From: Agromyces lapidis
GTDB lineage: Bacteria; Actinomycetota; Actinomycetes; Actinomycetales; Microbacteriaceae
Direction: 5' to 3'
Length of the DNA stretch: 64,000 nt
Assembly: GCF_009749405.1 (NCBI RefSeq)
Contig: NZ_WBIQ01000001.1
Span: 666,152 to 730,151, forward strand
The stretch's first letter is position 1; the number at the start of each line of letters is the position of its first letter. Shown here piece after piece: positions 48,705 to 62,308 of the stretch. Position numbers and translations under genes: made by a program. The notes beneath the pieces are model-generated. The model searched no databases and was not told where the DNA came from. It was given only the letters and a program-made list of their open reading frames with translations.

Positions 48705-49630
48705 GCGGCTCCAGCGTCCTCTTCGACGCACCCGGCCCTCGGGCGCGTCGGCTGTCGACCATCCTCTCGTGGGTCAGCGGGGTCCTGGTCCTCGGCGCCG
48801 TCGCGTGGGGGATCATGGTGCTGAACGCGCCGCGGGAGTCGGGCGGGATCACCCTGCCCGGCATGTTCGACCCGTCGCGATGGGACATCCTCGCCGATCC
48901 CGAGTTCTGGAACTTCGTCATCTTCACGGGCGTCTGGAACACGCTGCGGGCCGCGCTCGTCGCCGCCGTGCTCGCGGTCGCGCTCGGCGTGGTGCTCTCG
49001 CTCCTGCGCAGCTCGCCGATCGGCTGGATCCGCATCCCGACCGCCGTGCTGATCGAGTTCTTCCGCGGCATGCCCGTGCTGCTGATGATGCTCTTCATCC
49101 TGCTCGTCGCCGGCACCGGTCAGTACTGGGCGGTCGTGGCCGCGCTCGCCGTCTACAACGGTGCGCTCATCGGCGAGGCGCTGCGTGCCGGGCTCGTCGC
49201 CCTGCCGAGAGGACAGCGGGAGGCGGCGCTCAGTGTCGGCATGCGACCCTTGCAGTCGAAGATGCTCGTCGAGTTCCCGCAGGCGTTCCGGCAGATGTTG
49301 CCGATCATCGTCGCTCAGCTCGTGGTGCTGCTGAAGGACACCTCGCTCGGCTACATCGTCGGCTATCAAGAGCTCCTGCGCGTCACCCTGAACAACCTCG
49401 GAAGCTTCTACGGCAACCGCTACCTGTTCACGCTCTGGTGCGTCGCCTTCATCCTGTACCTCGCGATGAACCTGTCGCTCTCGTGGTTCGCGCGCTGGCT
49501 CGGCCGGCGTGGCGACCACCGCTACCACCCGGGCAAGGCCGGGCCCGCCCCCGACGACCCGAGCCAGGCACTGCTCGTCGCCGACGCGAAGGCGGCAGCC
49601 CGCGAGTCGGAGTCGGCAACCCGACTCTGA
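48701..49630 (+). CDS. gluD: Glutamate-type ABC transporter permease (GluD-like)
   Basis: A 309-residue permease with an N-terminal extra helix (about residues 24-44) and the EAA loop GEALRAGLVALPRGQREAALSVGM. The C-terminal 45 residues are a cytosolic tail (GRRGDHRYHP onwards). ATG 48701 overlaps gluC by ATGA. It ends the transporter operon. Confidence 0.92.
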   Translation: MSGSSVLFDAPGPRARRLSTILSWVSGVLVLGAVAWGIMVLNAPRESGGITLPGMFDPSRWDILADPEFWNFVIFTGVWNTLRAALVAAVLAVALGVVLSLLRSSPIGWIRIPTAVLIEFFRGMPVLLMMLFILLVAGTGQYWAVVAALAVYNGALIGEALRAGLVALPRGQREAALSVGMRPLQSKMLVEFPQAFRQMLPIIVAQLVVLLKDTSLGYIVGYQELLRVTLNNLGSFYGNRYLFTLWCVAFILYLAMNLSLSWFARWLGRRGDHRYHPGKAGPAPDDPSQALLVADAKAAARESESATRL

Positions 49631-49663
49631 GTCAGCCACGACGAATCGCGCCACGTACGCCGC

Positions 49664-49669
49664 TAGACT
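49664..49669 (+). promoter_or_regulatory. Leaderless -10 of pheS
   Basis: TAGACT with 8 bases to GTG 49678. Confidence 0.45.
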
Positions 49670-49677
49670 CGTTCTTC

Positions 49678-50718
49678 GTGTCCGAGCCCCTCGAAATCAC
49701 CGAATCCGCGGTCGCATCCGCGGTCGACGCAGCCCTCGCGGCGATCGCGTCGGCCGGCGACTCCGCCGCCCTGAAGACCGTGCGCACCGAGCACACCGGC
49801 GAGAAGTCGGCGCTCGCGCTGCTGAACGCCGAGCTGCGCAACGTTCCCAACGACCAGAAGGCCGCCCTCGGCAAGCTCGTGGGCGGTGCCCGAGGCCGCG
49901 TCAACCAGGCCTTCGCCGCCCGCGAGGCCGAGATCCTCGAGGCCGAGGCCGCCGCGCAGCTCGCCGCCGAGGCGGTCGACGTCACCGCCCTGCCGTCGCG
50001 CATCACGGCGGGCGCGAGGCATCCGCTCGCCCTGCTGCAAGACCGGGTGTGCGACGTGTTCACCGGCATGGGGTGGGAGATCGCCGAAGGCCCCGAGGTC
50101 GAGAGCGAGTGGTTCAACTTCGACGCGCTGAACTTCGACGCCGATCACCCGGCGCGTGCGATGCAGGACACCTTCTTCGTCGACCCGCCCGAGGCGCACC
50201 TCGTGATGCGCACGCACACGAGCCCCGTGCAGGTGCGCTCGATGCTCGACCGCGAGCTGCCGCTCTACGTGCTCGCGCCGGGGCGCGTGTACCGCACCGA
50301 CGAGTTCGACGCGACCCACCTGCCGGTCTTCATGCAGTTCGAGGGCGTCGCGGTCGACAAGGGCATCACGATGGCGCACCTCAAGGGCACGCTCGACCAC
50401 TTCGTGAAGGCGATCTTCGGCGACGAGGCGAAGATCCGCCTGCGCCCGAGCTTCTTCCCGTTCACCGAGCCGAGCGCCGAGCTCGACTTCTGGCACCCGA
50501 CCTTCAAGGGCGGCGCGCGCTGGATCGAGTGGGGCGGCTGCGGCATGATGCACCCGAACGTGCTGCGCGCGGCGGGCATCGACCCCGAGGTTTACACGGG
50601 CTTCGCCTTCGGCATGGGGGTCGAGCGCGGCCTCATGCTCCGCAACGACGTGCAGGACATGCGCGAGATGGTCGAGGGAGACGTGCGGTTCTCCCAGCAG
50701 TTCGGAATGGTGGTCTGA
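49678..50718 (+). CDS. pheS: Phenylalanine-tRNA ligase alpha subunit
   Basis: A 346-residue class II aminoacyl-tRNA synthetase subunit. An N-terminal coiled coil (about residues 1-90) binds tRNA; the catalytic part has motif 1/2 HLVMRTHTSPVQVRSML and motif 3 FAFGMGVERGLMLR. The start is GTG 49678. pheT follows after 1 base, and the enzyme is an alpha2beta2 tetramer. Confidence 0.98.
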   Translation: MSEPLEITESAVASAVDAALAAIASAGDSAALKTVRTEHTGEKSALALLNAELRNVPNDQKAALGKLVGGARGRVNQAFAAREAEILEAEAAAQLAAEAVDVTALPSRITAGARHPLALLQDRVCDVFTGMGWEIAEGPEVESEWFNFDALNFDADHPARAMQDTFFVDPPEAHLVMRTHTSPVQVRSMLDRELPLYVLAPGRVYRTDEFDATHLPVFMQFEGVAVDKGITMAHLKGTLDHFVKAIFGDEAKIRLRPSFFPFTEPSAELDFWHPTFKGGARWIEWGGCGMMHPNVLRAAGIDPEVYTGFAFGMGVERGLMLRNDVQDMREMVEGDVRFSQQFGMVV

Positions 50719-50719
50719 C

Positions 50720-53245
50720 ATGCGGGTACCCCTGAGTTGGCTCGCCGAGTACGTCGAGCTCGTGCCGGGCACGACGCCCGAGGACGTCCACGCCGCGCTC
50801 GTCAAGGTCGGCCTCGAAGAAGAAGACGTGCACACCTTCGAGCTCCAGGGCCCGATCGTCGTGGGCGAGGTGCTCGAGTTCGTCGAGGAGCCGCAGTCGA
50901 ACGGCAAGACGATCCGCTGGTGCCAGGTGCGTGTGGCGCCCGACGGTGAGCAGGCCGCCGACGGCGGCGACGCCGTGCACGGCATCGTCTGCGGCGCGCG
51001 TAACTTCTTCGTCGGCGACAAGGTCGTGGTGACCCTCCCCGGAGCCGTCCTGCCCGGGCCGTTCCCGATCGCCGCGCGCAAGACCTACGGGCACGTCTCC
51101 GACGGCATGATCGCCTCGGCGCGCGAGCTCGGCCTCGGCGACGAGCACGACGGCATCCTGCGCCTGTCGACGCTCGGCCTCGACGCGCCGGTCGGCAGCG
51201 ACGCGATCGGCCTCCTCGGCCTCGACGACGCCGCGATCGAGATCAACGTCACGCCCGACCGCGGCTACGCGTTCTCGATCCGCGGGGTGGCGCGCGAGTA
51301 TGCGCACGCGACGGGTGCGGTGTTCCGCGACCCCGTCGAGCAGACTCCCGCCACGGATGTATCGGCCGACGGCTTCCCCGTCGTGATCGACGACCGGGCG
51401 CCGCTCCGCGGTCGACTCGCCTCGAACGCGTTCGCGACGCGCATCGTGCGCGACCTCGACGCGTCGAAGCCGACTCCCGCGTGGATGATCGCGCGGCTGA
51501 AGCTCGCAGGCATCCGTTCGATCTCGGTGCTCGTCGACATCACGAACTACGTCATGCTCGAGCTCGGCCAGCCGATCCACGGCTACGACCTCGACGCGCT
51601 GCGCGGCGGCATCGTCGTGCGCCGTGCCGAGCAGGGCGAGCGCTTCACGACGCTCGACGGCAAGGAGCGCACGCTCCACGCCGAAGACATCGTCGTGACC
51701 GACGACCGCGGCCCGATCGGCCTCGCGGGCGTCATGGGCGGCGCCGAGACCGAGATGGGCGACACCACGGCGAACGTGCTCATCGAGGCCGCCCACTGGG
51801 ATCCGGTGTCGATCGCGCGCACGGCACGACGGCACAAGCTGCCGAGCGAAGCAGCGAAGCGCTACGAGCGCGGCATCGACCCGACGATCGGCGCCGTCGC
51901 CGTCGCACGCGTCGCCCAGCTCATGGTCGACCTCGCGGGCGGCACGGCCGACGCCGGCGGCTCGCTCATCCAGACGACGCCCGCTCGCGACGCGATCGTG
52001 CTGCCCGACGGCTTCGTCTCGCAGTTGATCGGCGTCGAGTACACGAACGACGAGGTGCACGACGCGCTCGCCGAGATCGGCGGGGTGCTCACCCGCGTCG
52101 ACGGCGGCTTCTCGGTCGTGCCCCCGGCGTGGCGCCCCGACCTCACCGGTCGTGAAGAGCTCGCCGAAGAGGTCGCCCGGCTCGTCGGCTACCACCGCAT
52201 CCCGTCGGTGCTGCCGGTCGCGCCTCCCGGGCGAGGCCTCACCCGCTCGCAGCGCCTTCGCCGGCAGACCGCCGACGTGCTCGCCGGCGCCGGATCGACC
52301 GAGGTGCTGAGCTTCCCATTCGCGACCGAGGCCGAGAACGCGCGCTTCGGCAGCGTCGACGGCTCGCCCGTGGCATCCGTGCGCCTTGCGAACGCCCTCG
52401 ACCAGTCGACGCCGTACCTGCGTCGCTCGCTGCTTCCCGGCCTGATGGCCGCGGCCAAGCGCAACCGCTCGCGCGGGCTCGTCGACGTCGACCTGTTCGA
52501 ACTCGGACTCGTCTTCCTCCCCGAGCTCGGCCGCGACTACGGCTCCGCCGAACTGCCGGTGGGCGACGCGAAGCCGAGCGACGAGACGCTGGCCGCGCTC
52601 GACGCGGGCATCCCGCCGCAGCCGCGCCACCTCGGCGTGCTGCTCGTGGGTGAACGCATCGCGAAGCAGCCGGGGCAGGCCGCCGAGCCGGTCGGCATCG
52701 TCGACGCGCTCGACGCGGTGCGCCGGGTCGCGCTCGCGACGGGCGCCGAGCTCGAGATCGTGCAGGGTGCCCACCAGGCGCTGCACCCGGGTCGCACCGC
52801 CGAACTCCGGGTCGGCGGCCGCGTCGTCGGCTACGCGGGCGAACTACTGCCTGCCATCGCCGAGGAGAACGACCTGCCGCGCGTGGTCGCGGTCGCCGAG
52901 CTCGACCTCGACGCCGTGATCGCCGCAGCCGACCCCGCGGTCGAGGCGTCGCCGATCGGCACGTTCCCCGCGGCGACGCAGGATCTCTCGGTGCTCGTCG
53001 ACGCGGCCGTGCCGGCCGCCGAGGTCGCCGCAGCGGTGCGCGAGGGCGCGGGTGAACTGCTCGAGCACCTCGGACTCGTCGACGACTACCGCGGACAGGG
53101 TGTGCCCGAGGGCTCGAAGAGCCTGACCTTCGCGCTGCGCTTCCGCGCGCCCGACCGTACGCTGACCGCCGCCGAGGCCAGTGAGGCGAAGCTCGCCGGT
53201 GCGGCGCTCGCGGCCGAGCGCACCGGGGCGGCGATCCGCGACTGA
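50720..53245 (+). CDS. pheT: Phenylalanine-tRNA ligase beta subunit
   Basis: An 841-residue subunit. In order: an OB-fold tRNA-binding domain (about residues 40-155), the B3/B4 editing domain (about 220-395), B5 (about 410-480), a class II-like core and the C-terminal FDX-ACB anticodon-binding domain (about 745-840). All are intact. The stop lies inside the first of two hairpins. Confidence 0.98.
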   Translation: MRVPLSWLAEYVELVPGTTPEDVHAALVKVGLEEEDVHTFELQGPIVVGEVLEFVEEPQSNGKTIRWCQVRVAPDGEQAADGGDAVHGIVCGARNFFVGDKVVVTLPGAVLPGPFPIAARKTYGHVSDGMIASARELGLGDEHDGILRLSTLGLDAPVGSDAIGLLGLDDAAIEINVTPDRGYAFSIRGVAREYAHATGAVFRDPVEQTPATDVSADGFPVVIDDRAPLRGRLASNAFATRIVRDLDASKPTPAWMIARLKLAGIRSISVLVDITNYVMLELGQPIHGYDLDALRGGIVVRRAEQGERFTTLDGKERTLHAEDIVVTDDRGPIGLAGVMGGAETEMGDTTANVLIEAAHWDPVSIARTARRHKLPSEAAKRYERGIDPTIGAVAVARVAQLMVDLAGGTADAGGSLIQTTPARDAIVLPDGFVSQLIGVEYTNDEVHDALAEIGGVLTRVDGGFSVVPPAWRPDLTGREELAEEVARLVGYHRIPSVLPVAPPGRGLTRSQRLRRQTADVLAGAGSTEVLSFPFATEAENARFGSVDGSPVASVRLANALDQSTPYLRRSLLPGLMAAAKRNRSRGLVDVDLFELGLVFLPELGRDYGSAELPVGDAKPSDETLAALDAGIPPQPRHLGVLLVGERIAKQPGQAAEPVGIVDALDAVRRVALATGAELEIVQGAHQALHPGRTAELRVGGRVVGYAGELLPAIAEENDLPRVVAVAELDLDAVIAAADPAVEASPIGTFPAATQDLSVLVDAAVPAAEVAAAVREGAGELLEHLGLVDDYRGQGVPEGSKSLTFALRFRAPDRTLTAAEASEAKLAGAALAAERTGAAIRD

Positions 53246-53309
53246 CCGGGACCGCCCGGTCCGAGCACGCCGACGGCGGCGCCGCGCACTCCGCGCGGCG
53301 CCGCCGTCG
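53244..53309. terminator. Double terminator after pheT
   Basis: A 7-bp hairpin GACCGGG/CCCGGTC (53244-53261, ACCG loop) overlaps the pheT stop. A perfect 17-bp hairpin follows (53271-53287 with 53293-53309, ACTCC loop). Confidence 0.75.
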
Positions 53310-53348
53310 CAATTCGCCCCCGGTTTGCGCCTCGCCTCGCCGCGCGGA

Positions 53349-53354
53349 TATGGT
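53349..53354 (+). promoter_or_regulatory. Leaderless -10 of the Arg-rich mini-ORF
   Basis: TATGGT with 6 bases to ATG 53361. Confidence 0.45.
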
Positions 53355-53360
53355 CGATCC

Positions 53361-53468
53361 ATGTCCATCACCCGGTTCGCCGCCGCCGCACGCCTCGCGT
53401 GTGTCTCGGTCGTGCGCAGCCGACGCCGTGGCGGCCGCCGAATCTCGGCGACCCCTGCACAGGCGTAG
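53361..53468 (+). CDS. Putative Arg-rich leader peptide of the arginine operon
   Basis: A 35-codon ORF starting ATG 53361 with a leaderless -10. It has eight Arg codons (residues 5, 11, 19, 21, 22, 23, 26, 27), six of them within nine residues, including two rare CGA codons. A hairpin (53446-53491) covers its last codons and stop. argC starts 62 bases later. By analogy with leader-peptide attenuators, slow decoding when arginyl-tRNA is scarce could alter the hairpin and argC expression. Cys14 also allows a different small-protein role. Not a recognised family. Confidence 0.45.
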   Translation: MSITRFAAAARLACVSVVRSRRRGGRRISATPAQA

Positions 53469-53491
53469 CGGCCTGTCGCGGGGCGTCGCCG
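53446..53491 (+). promoter_or_regulatory. Hairpin over the mini-ORF stop codon
   Basis: Outer stem CGGCGACCCC (53446-53455) pairs with GGGG...TCGCCG (53480-53483, 53486-53491) across a two-base bulge. An inner stem ACAGGC/GCCTGT (53459-53464, 53471-53476) holds the TAG in its loop. Confidence 0.55.
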
Positions 53492-53517
53492 GAACATCGC
53501 CCCGACCAGACAGACCC

Positions 53518-53523
53518 TAAGGT
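53518..53523 (+). promoter_or_regulatory. Leaderless -10 of argC
   Basis: TAAGGT with 7 bases to ATG 53531. A second way to start the operon besides transcripts carrying the mini-ORF. Confidence 0.45.
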
Positions 53524-53530
53524 GGATTCC

Positions 53531-54574
53531 ATGACGTACTCCGTCGCCGTTTCCGGCGCGTCCGGCTATGCCGGAGGAGAGATCCTGCGGCTGCTCGCCG
53601 ATCATCCCGAGTTCGAGGTCCGCACCGTGACCGCGCACTCCAACGCCGGCCAGCCGCTCGTCGCGGTGCAGCCGCACCTGCGCACCTACACGCACCTCAC
53701 GCTGCAGGAGACGACCGCCGCGACGCTCGCCGGCCACGACGTCGTCTTCCTGGCGCTCCCGCACGGCGCCTCGGGCGCGGTCGCGGCCGAGCTTTCGCCC
53801 GAGACGCTCGTCATCGACTGCGGCGCCGACCACCGGCTCGAGAGCGCCGCCGACTGGGCGGCCTTCTACGGCGGTGACTTCCACTCCGCGTGGACCTACG
53901 GGGTCCCCGAGCTACCGCGACTCTCGAGCACCCAGCGCGACCGGCTGACGAAGTCGCGCCGCATCGCCGCGCCGGGCTGCAACGCCTCGACCGTCGCGCT
54001 GTCGCTCGCGCCGGGCATCCGCGCCGGCGTCATCGAAGACCGCGACCTCGTGTCGGTGCTCGCCGTCGGACCGTCGGGCGCGGGCAAGAGCCTGAAGGCG
54101 CACCTGCTCGGATCTGAGATCCTCGGCTCGGCGAACCCGTACTCCGTCGGCGGCGTGCACCGGCACATCCCCGAGATCCAGCAGGCGCTCCGCTGGGCGG
54201 GCGCGGCGAACCCGACCATCTCGTTCACCCCGGTGATCGTGCCGATGTCGCGCGGCATCCTCGCGACCTCGACCGCGCGCGTCATGCCGGGCACCGACGC
54301 GAAGACGGTTCGCGCCGCCTGGGAGGACGCCTACGCGGGGGAGCGCTTCGTGCAACTGCTGCCCGAGGGACAGTTCCCGCGCACCGCCGACGTGCTCGGC
54401 GCCAACACCGCCCTCATGGGCCTCGCCGTCGACGAGCGCGCGGGTCGCGTCGTCGTCGTCACCGCGGTCGACAACCTCGTCAAGGGCACCGCGGGTGCCG
54501 CCATCCAGTCGGCGAACCTCGCGCTCGGCCTCACCGAGTCGACCGGCCTTCCCGTGAACGGAGTCGCCCCGTGA
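53531..54574 (+). CDS. argC: N-acetyl-gamma-glutamyl-phosphate reductase
   Basis: A 347-residue NADPH enzyme, third step of arginine synthesis. The Rossmann loop [10 protein letters not shown] opens the protein; the catalytic cysteine is Cys150 in APGCNAS. First structural gene of the arg operon. The stop overlaps argJ by 4 bases. Confidence 0.97.
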   Translation: MTYSVAVSGASGYAGGEILRLLADHPEFEVRTVTAHSNAGQPLVAVQPHLRTYTHLTLQETTAATLAGHDVVFLALPHGASGAVAAELSPETLVIDCGADHRLESAADWAAFYGGDFHSAWTYGVPELPRLSSTQRDRLTKSRRIAAPGCNASTVALSLAPGIRAGVIEDRDLVSVLAVGPSGAGKSLKAHLLGSEILGSANPYSVGGVHRHIPEIQQALRWAGAANPTISFTPVIVPMSRGILATSTARVMPGTDAKTVRAAWEDAYAGERFVQLLPEGQFPRTADVLGANTALMGLAVDERAGRVVVVTAVDNLVKGTAGAAIQSANLALGLTESTGLPVNGVAP

Positions 54575-55728
54575 CCGTCACCGCCCCCGCCGGATTCGAA
54601 GCCGCCGGCATCGCCGCCGGGATCAAGCGCACCGGGGCGCTCGATCTCGCCCTCATCGTGAACCGCGGGCCCTCGCAGCAGGCAGCGGCGGTGTTCACCT
54701 CGAACCGCGCGCAGGCGAACCCGATCATCTGGTCGCGGCAGGTCATCGCCGACGGGCGGGTCGCGGCGATCGTGCTCAACTCCGGCGGGGCGAACTGCTT
54801 CACCGGGCCCGAGGGCTTCCAGGTCACGCACCGCACCGCCGAGGCGGCCGCGTCGGCGCTCGAGGTCTCGGCCGGCGACGTGCTCGTCTGCTCGACGGGG
54901 CTCATCGGCGACCAGCTCGACGGCGAAGTGCTCGAGGAGGGCGTGCTGAGCGCCGCGAACCGCCTCTCGGCCGAGGCCCAGGCGGGTGCCGACGCCGCGC
55001 GCGCCATCATGACGACCGACACGACGCCGAAGACCGTCGTCGTCGAGGGCGCGGGCTGGCGTATCGGCGGCATCGCGAAGGGCGCGGGAATGCTCGCGCC
55101 CGGACTCGCCACGATGCTCGTCGTCATCACGACCGACGCCGAGCTCGAGGCATCCGCCCTCGATCGTGCGTTGCGGCAGGCCACCCGCGTGAGCTTCGAC
55201 CGGCTCGACTCCGATGGCTGCATGTCGACGAACGACCAGGTGTCGCTGCTCGCGAGCGGCGCCTCGGGCGTCGTGCCCGACGAGGCGGCGTTCACCGAGG
55301 CGCTCACGGCGGCGTGCCTCGACCTCGCCGCGCAGCTGCAGGCCGACGCCGAGGGCGCGAGTCACGACATCACGATCGAGGTACGCGGCGCCGAGACCGA
55401 GGACGACGCGGTCGAGGTCGGCCGTTCGGTCGCCCGCAACAACCTCTTCAAGGCGGCGATCTTCGGCAACGACCCCAACTGGGGCCGGGTGCTCGCGGCG
55501 ATCGGCACCACGCAGGCGCCCTTCGACCCCTACCTCGTAGACGTGTCGATGAACGGGGTGCGGGTGTGTCACGCCGGGCGCCCCGACCGCCCCCGCGACG
55601 AGGTCGACCTCACGCCCCGCGCGACCCACGTGCTCATCGAGCTGCACGCCGGCGAGGCGACCGCGACCATTCTCACCAACGACCTCACGCACGACTACGT
55701 GCATGAGAACAGCGCCTACGCGAGCTGA
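54571..55728 (+). CDS. argJ: Bifunctional ornithine acetyltransferase/N-acetylglutamate synthase
   Basis: A 385-residue Ntn-type protein that cleaves itself. The cleavage site is Ala180-Thr181 (APGLATMLV) and Thr181 becomes the nucleophile. It recycles the acetyl group from N-acetylornithine to glutamate. The GTG start overlaps the argC stop. Whether it also uses acetyl-CoA (bifunctional) cannot be told from the sequence alone. Confidence 0.96.
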   Translation: MTVTAPAGFEAAGIAAGIKRTGALDLALIVNRGPSQQAAAVFTSNRAQANPIIWSRQVIADGRVAAIVLNSGGANCFTGPEGFQVTHRTAEAAASALEVSAGDVLVCSTGLIGDQLDGEVLEEGVLSAANRLSAEAQAGADAARAIMTTDTTPKTVVVEGAGWRIGGIAKGAGMLAPGLATMLVVITTDAELEASALDRALRQATRVSFDRLDSDGCMSTNDQVSLLASGASGVVPDEAAFTEALTAACLDLAAQLQADAEGASHDITIEVRGAETEDDAVEVGRSVARNNLFKAAIFGNDPNWGRVLAAIGTTQAPFDPYLVDVSMNGVRVCHAGRPDRPRDEVDLTPRATHVLIELHAGEATATILTNDLTHDYVHENSAYAS

Positions 55729-55730
55729 GC

Positions 55731-56656
55731 ATGAGCGACATCGAAATGGATGCAGCGGGCTCCGGCGCCGACCTCGCCGCCGAGAAGGCGCGGGTGCTCA
55801 TCGAGTCGCTGCCGTGGTTGCAGCGGTTCCACGGCGAGACGATCGTCGTGAAGTTCGGCGGCAACGCCATGGTCAGCCCAGAACTGCAGCGCGCCTTCGC
55901 CGAGGACATGGTCTATCTCCGCTACGCCGGCATCAAGCCCGTCGTCGTGCACGGCGGCGGGCCGCAGATCTCGTCGATGCTCGAGCGGCTCGGCATCGAG
56001 AGCGAGTTCCGCGGCGGGTACCGCGTGACGACCCCCGAGGCGATGGACGTCGTGCGCATGGTGCTCTCGGGGCAGGTGAACCGCGAGCTCGTCTCGCTCA
56101 TCAACGGGCACGGCCCGCTCGCCGCCGGGCTCTCGGGCGAGGACGCCGGGCTGTTCACCGGCCGTCGTCGTGGGGCCGTCGTCGACGGCGTCGAGATCGA
56201 CCTCGGCCTCGTGGGCGACGTCGTGGCGGTCGATCCCGAGGCGGTGCAGGCGCAGCTCGACGCCGGCCGCATCCCCGTGGTCTCCTCCATCGCGCCCGAT
56301 GCCGACACGCCGGGGCAGTCGCTCAACGTGAACGCCGACTCGGCGGCCGCGGCGCTCGCCGTCGCGCTCGGTGCGGCGAAGCTCGTGATCCTCACCGACG
56401 TCGCGGGGCTCTACCGCGACTGGCCGAACCGCGACTCGCTCGTCTCCGTCATCGAGGTGCCAGAGCTCCTGACGCTGCTGCCCGAGCTCGAATCGGGCAT
56501 GATCCCGAAGATGCGGGCCTGTCTCGATGCCGTCGAGGGCGGCGTCGCGAAGGCGGCGATCATCGACGGTCGGGTTCCGCACTCGATCCTGCTCGAGGTC
56601 TTCACCCAGTCCGGCATCGGCACCGAGGTCGTGCCCCAGAACGCCGGAGGCGCCGA

Positions 56657-56660
<4 letters not shown>
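55731..56660 (+). CDS. argB: Acetylglutamate kinase
   Basis: A 309-residue amino-acid kinase, second step of the pathway. Motifs: [21 protein letters not shown] and [18 protein letters not shown]. An N-terminal helix of about 25 residues precedes the core, as in arginine-inhibited kinases, so feedback inhibition is likely. Overlaps argD by 4 bases. Confidence 0.97.
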
Positions 56661-60906
<4,246 letters not shown>

Positions 60907-60973
60907 GAGGGTGCCTCGGCATAACGCCCGGCGGCCCCGGCGTCCCCGCGCACGGGCGCGAGCGGGGCGCGGC

Positions 60974-61579
60974 TCAGCGGATCGCGAAGTGCACGACGAG
61001 CGCCGCGGCGCACGCCCAGATGAGGCTCGCGAAGGTGCCGATGATGAACCGTTCGCGTGCCTCGGGCGCCTCGAGCTCCGTGAATCGGCCGACGCCCTTG
61101 ATCGCGACGACGATCGCGAGCGCCTCGGGGAAGCCCGCGATGATGGCACCGGCCGAGGCGACGCGCTCGAGCACGCCGATCGTGAGCCCGCCGCGCAGCA
61201 CCTCCCGGCGTCGCTCGACGGCGTGCACGCCCGAAGCGAGGTCGGCGTCGACGCGCCGGTCGGTCACGATGATGCCGCCGTGGAGTCCGGGGGAGACGGC
61301 GCCTCCCATCGCGAGATCCAGGGCGGTGCCCGCTGCGGCGCTGCCGCCGAACACCGCGACCGCCAGGCCGAGCACGACGACGAGCGGCGCCACCCCGATC
61401 GGCGCCGGGCCGTGGGCCGATGCGGCGGCGAGGAGGGCGGCGCCGAGCGAGCCCGTCGCGAACCAGACGAAGCTGCGACGAGGGCGGACGGAGGCGAGGA
61501 TCGAGAGCACCGCGGCCGCCACGAGTGCGAGCATGAGCGCCGACCAGGTGATCGCGTCGGCGATGACGAAGAGATTCAT
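60974..61579 (-). CDS. Hypothetical membrane protein, partner of the SatD-like gene
   Basis: A 201-residue protein with about five hydrophobic segments (about residues 6-28, 38-56, 60-80, 148-165 and 180-199) and a basic central loop (VTDRRVDADLAS, RREVLRGG). I do not recognise a family. It overlaps the SatD-like gene by 4 bases and both are read leftward, so they form a module of cytosolic and membrane protein. The ATG is at 61579. Confidence 0.75.
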   Translation of the reverse strand: MNLFVIADAITWSALMLALVAAAVLSILASVRPRRSFVWFATGSLGAALLAAASAHGPAPIGVAPLVVVLGLAVAVFGGSAAAGTALDLAMGGAVSPGLHGGIIVTDRRVDADLASGVHAVERRREVLRGGLTIGVLERVASAGAIIAGFPEALAIVVAIKGVGRFTELEAPEARERFIIGTFASLIWACAAALVVHFAIR

Positions 61580-62196
61580 GGGTGGCGGGCTCCCGTCGAG
61601 GCATCCAGAGTCTCAAGCAGCCTAGCGAGCGCGGGCACCGCGTCGAGCTCGGCGCGGATATTGGCCGATTTCATGCGTGAGCTGATGGCGGGCGCGCTGA
61701 CGCCGAGCTCGTCGGCGATGTCGGACTGCAGGGCGCCCGCGACGATGCGGTCGTACACCTCCCACCCCTGCGCGGACCGGCGCTCGCGGAGGATGAGGGC
61801 GAGTTTGAAGAGCGCCTCGAGTTGCGCCGCGTCACCGTCGAGCGGGGATCCCGGCGCCTCGACCGCGAGCCGCGGGGTGCTCTTCTTGGCGCGCTCGACC
61901 GCGTCGCGGGCGGCGAAGAACGCCTCGCCGCTCGCTTCCCTGATGTCGTCGGGAAGCGGCTCGCGCACGGAGCCGCAGCCGATGCCGACGCTCCACTCGC
62001 CGTGCCTCGTGAGCTCGAGCACGACGTCGACGGCGGTGCGCGCGTCGTTCGTGAGCAGTTGGATCTCGTCGCCGGCGTTGCGTGCCACGGGCAGGAGGAG
62101 GCGATCGCCGTGCGCGCGCTGGATGCGGTCGCGCTCGGAGCCGGCGAGATCGGCGCGAGTACGGCTCGAGACCTGGTCTGCGGTGATGACGATCAT
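61576..62196 (-). CDS. SatD-like protein with C-terminal helix-turn-helix
   Basis: A 206-residue protein. The N-terminal part (MIVITADQVSSRTRADL, RNAGDEIQLL, WSVGIGCGSVREPLP) fits SatD family proteins, and residues 160-185 form a helix-turn-helix (SDIADELGVSAPAISSRMKSA). An AAGGAGGAGT site precedes the ATG at 62196. SatD proteins are poorly characterised. Together with the membrane partner it may sense something and regulate the divergent region, but that is an inference. Confidence 0.75.
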   Translation of the reverse strand: MIVITADQVSSRTRADLAGSERDRIQRAHGDRLLLPVARNAGDEIQLLTNDARTAVDVVLELTRHGEWSVGIGCGSVREPLPDDIREASGEAFFAARDAVERAKKSTPRLAVEAPGSPLDGDAAQLEALFKLALILRERRSAQGWEVYDRIVAGALQSDIADELGVSAPAISSRMKSANIRAELDAVPALARLLETLDASTGARHP

Positions 62197-62226
62197 GACT
62201 CCTCCTTCACTCTGCAGGCTTCATTC

Positions 62227-62244
62227 GTATGTGAGTAAGCATAC
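62227..62244. promoter_or_regulatory. Inverted repeat in the AT-rich satD-tyrS intergenic region
   Basis: GTATG (62227-62231) and CATAC (62240-62244) flank an 8-base centre, in the most AT-rich stretch of the window. A likely operator for the divergent helix-turn-helix protein. Confidence 0.4.
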
Positions 62245-62294
62245 AGCATTAATCATTGAAGGGTTAGGGATGGAACGCTCATCGTTCGCCCGCT

Positions 62295-62302
62295 GATAAT
62301 CT
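62295..62302 (+). promoter_or_regulatory. Leaderless -10 of tyrS
   Basis: GATAATCT holds both GATAAT (5 of 6 with TATAAT) and TAATCT. The distance to GTG 62309 is 6-8 bases, so this GTG rather than the one 3 bases earlier is preferred. Confidence 0.55.
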
Positions 62303-62308
62303 GACGTG

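Noticed and set aside
53246..53530. ArgR-binding ARG box upstream of argC
   Set aside because: No AT-rich 18-bp ARG-box palindrome is visible in this GC-rich gap.
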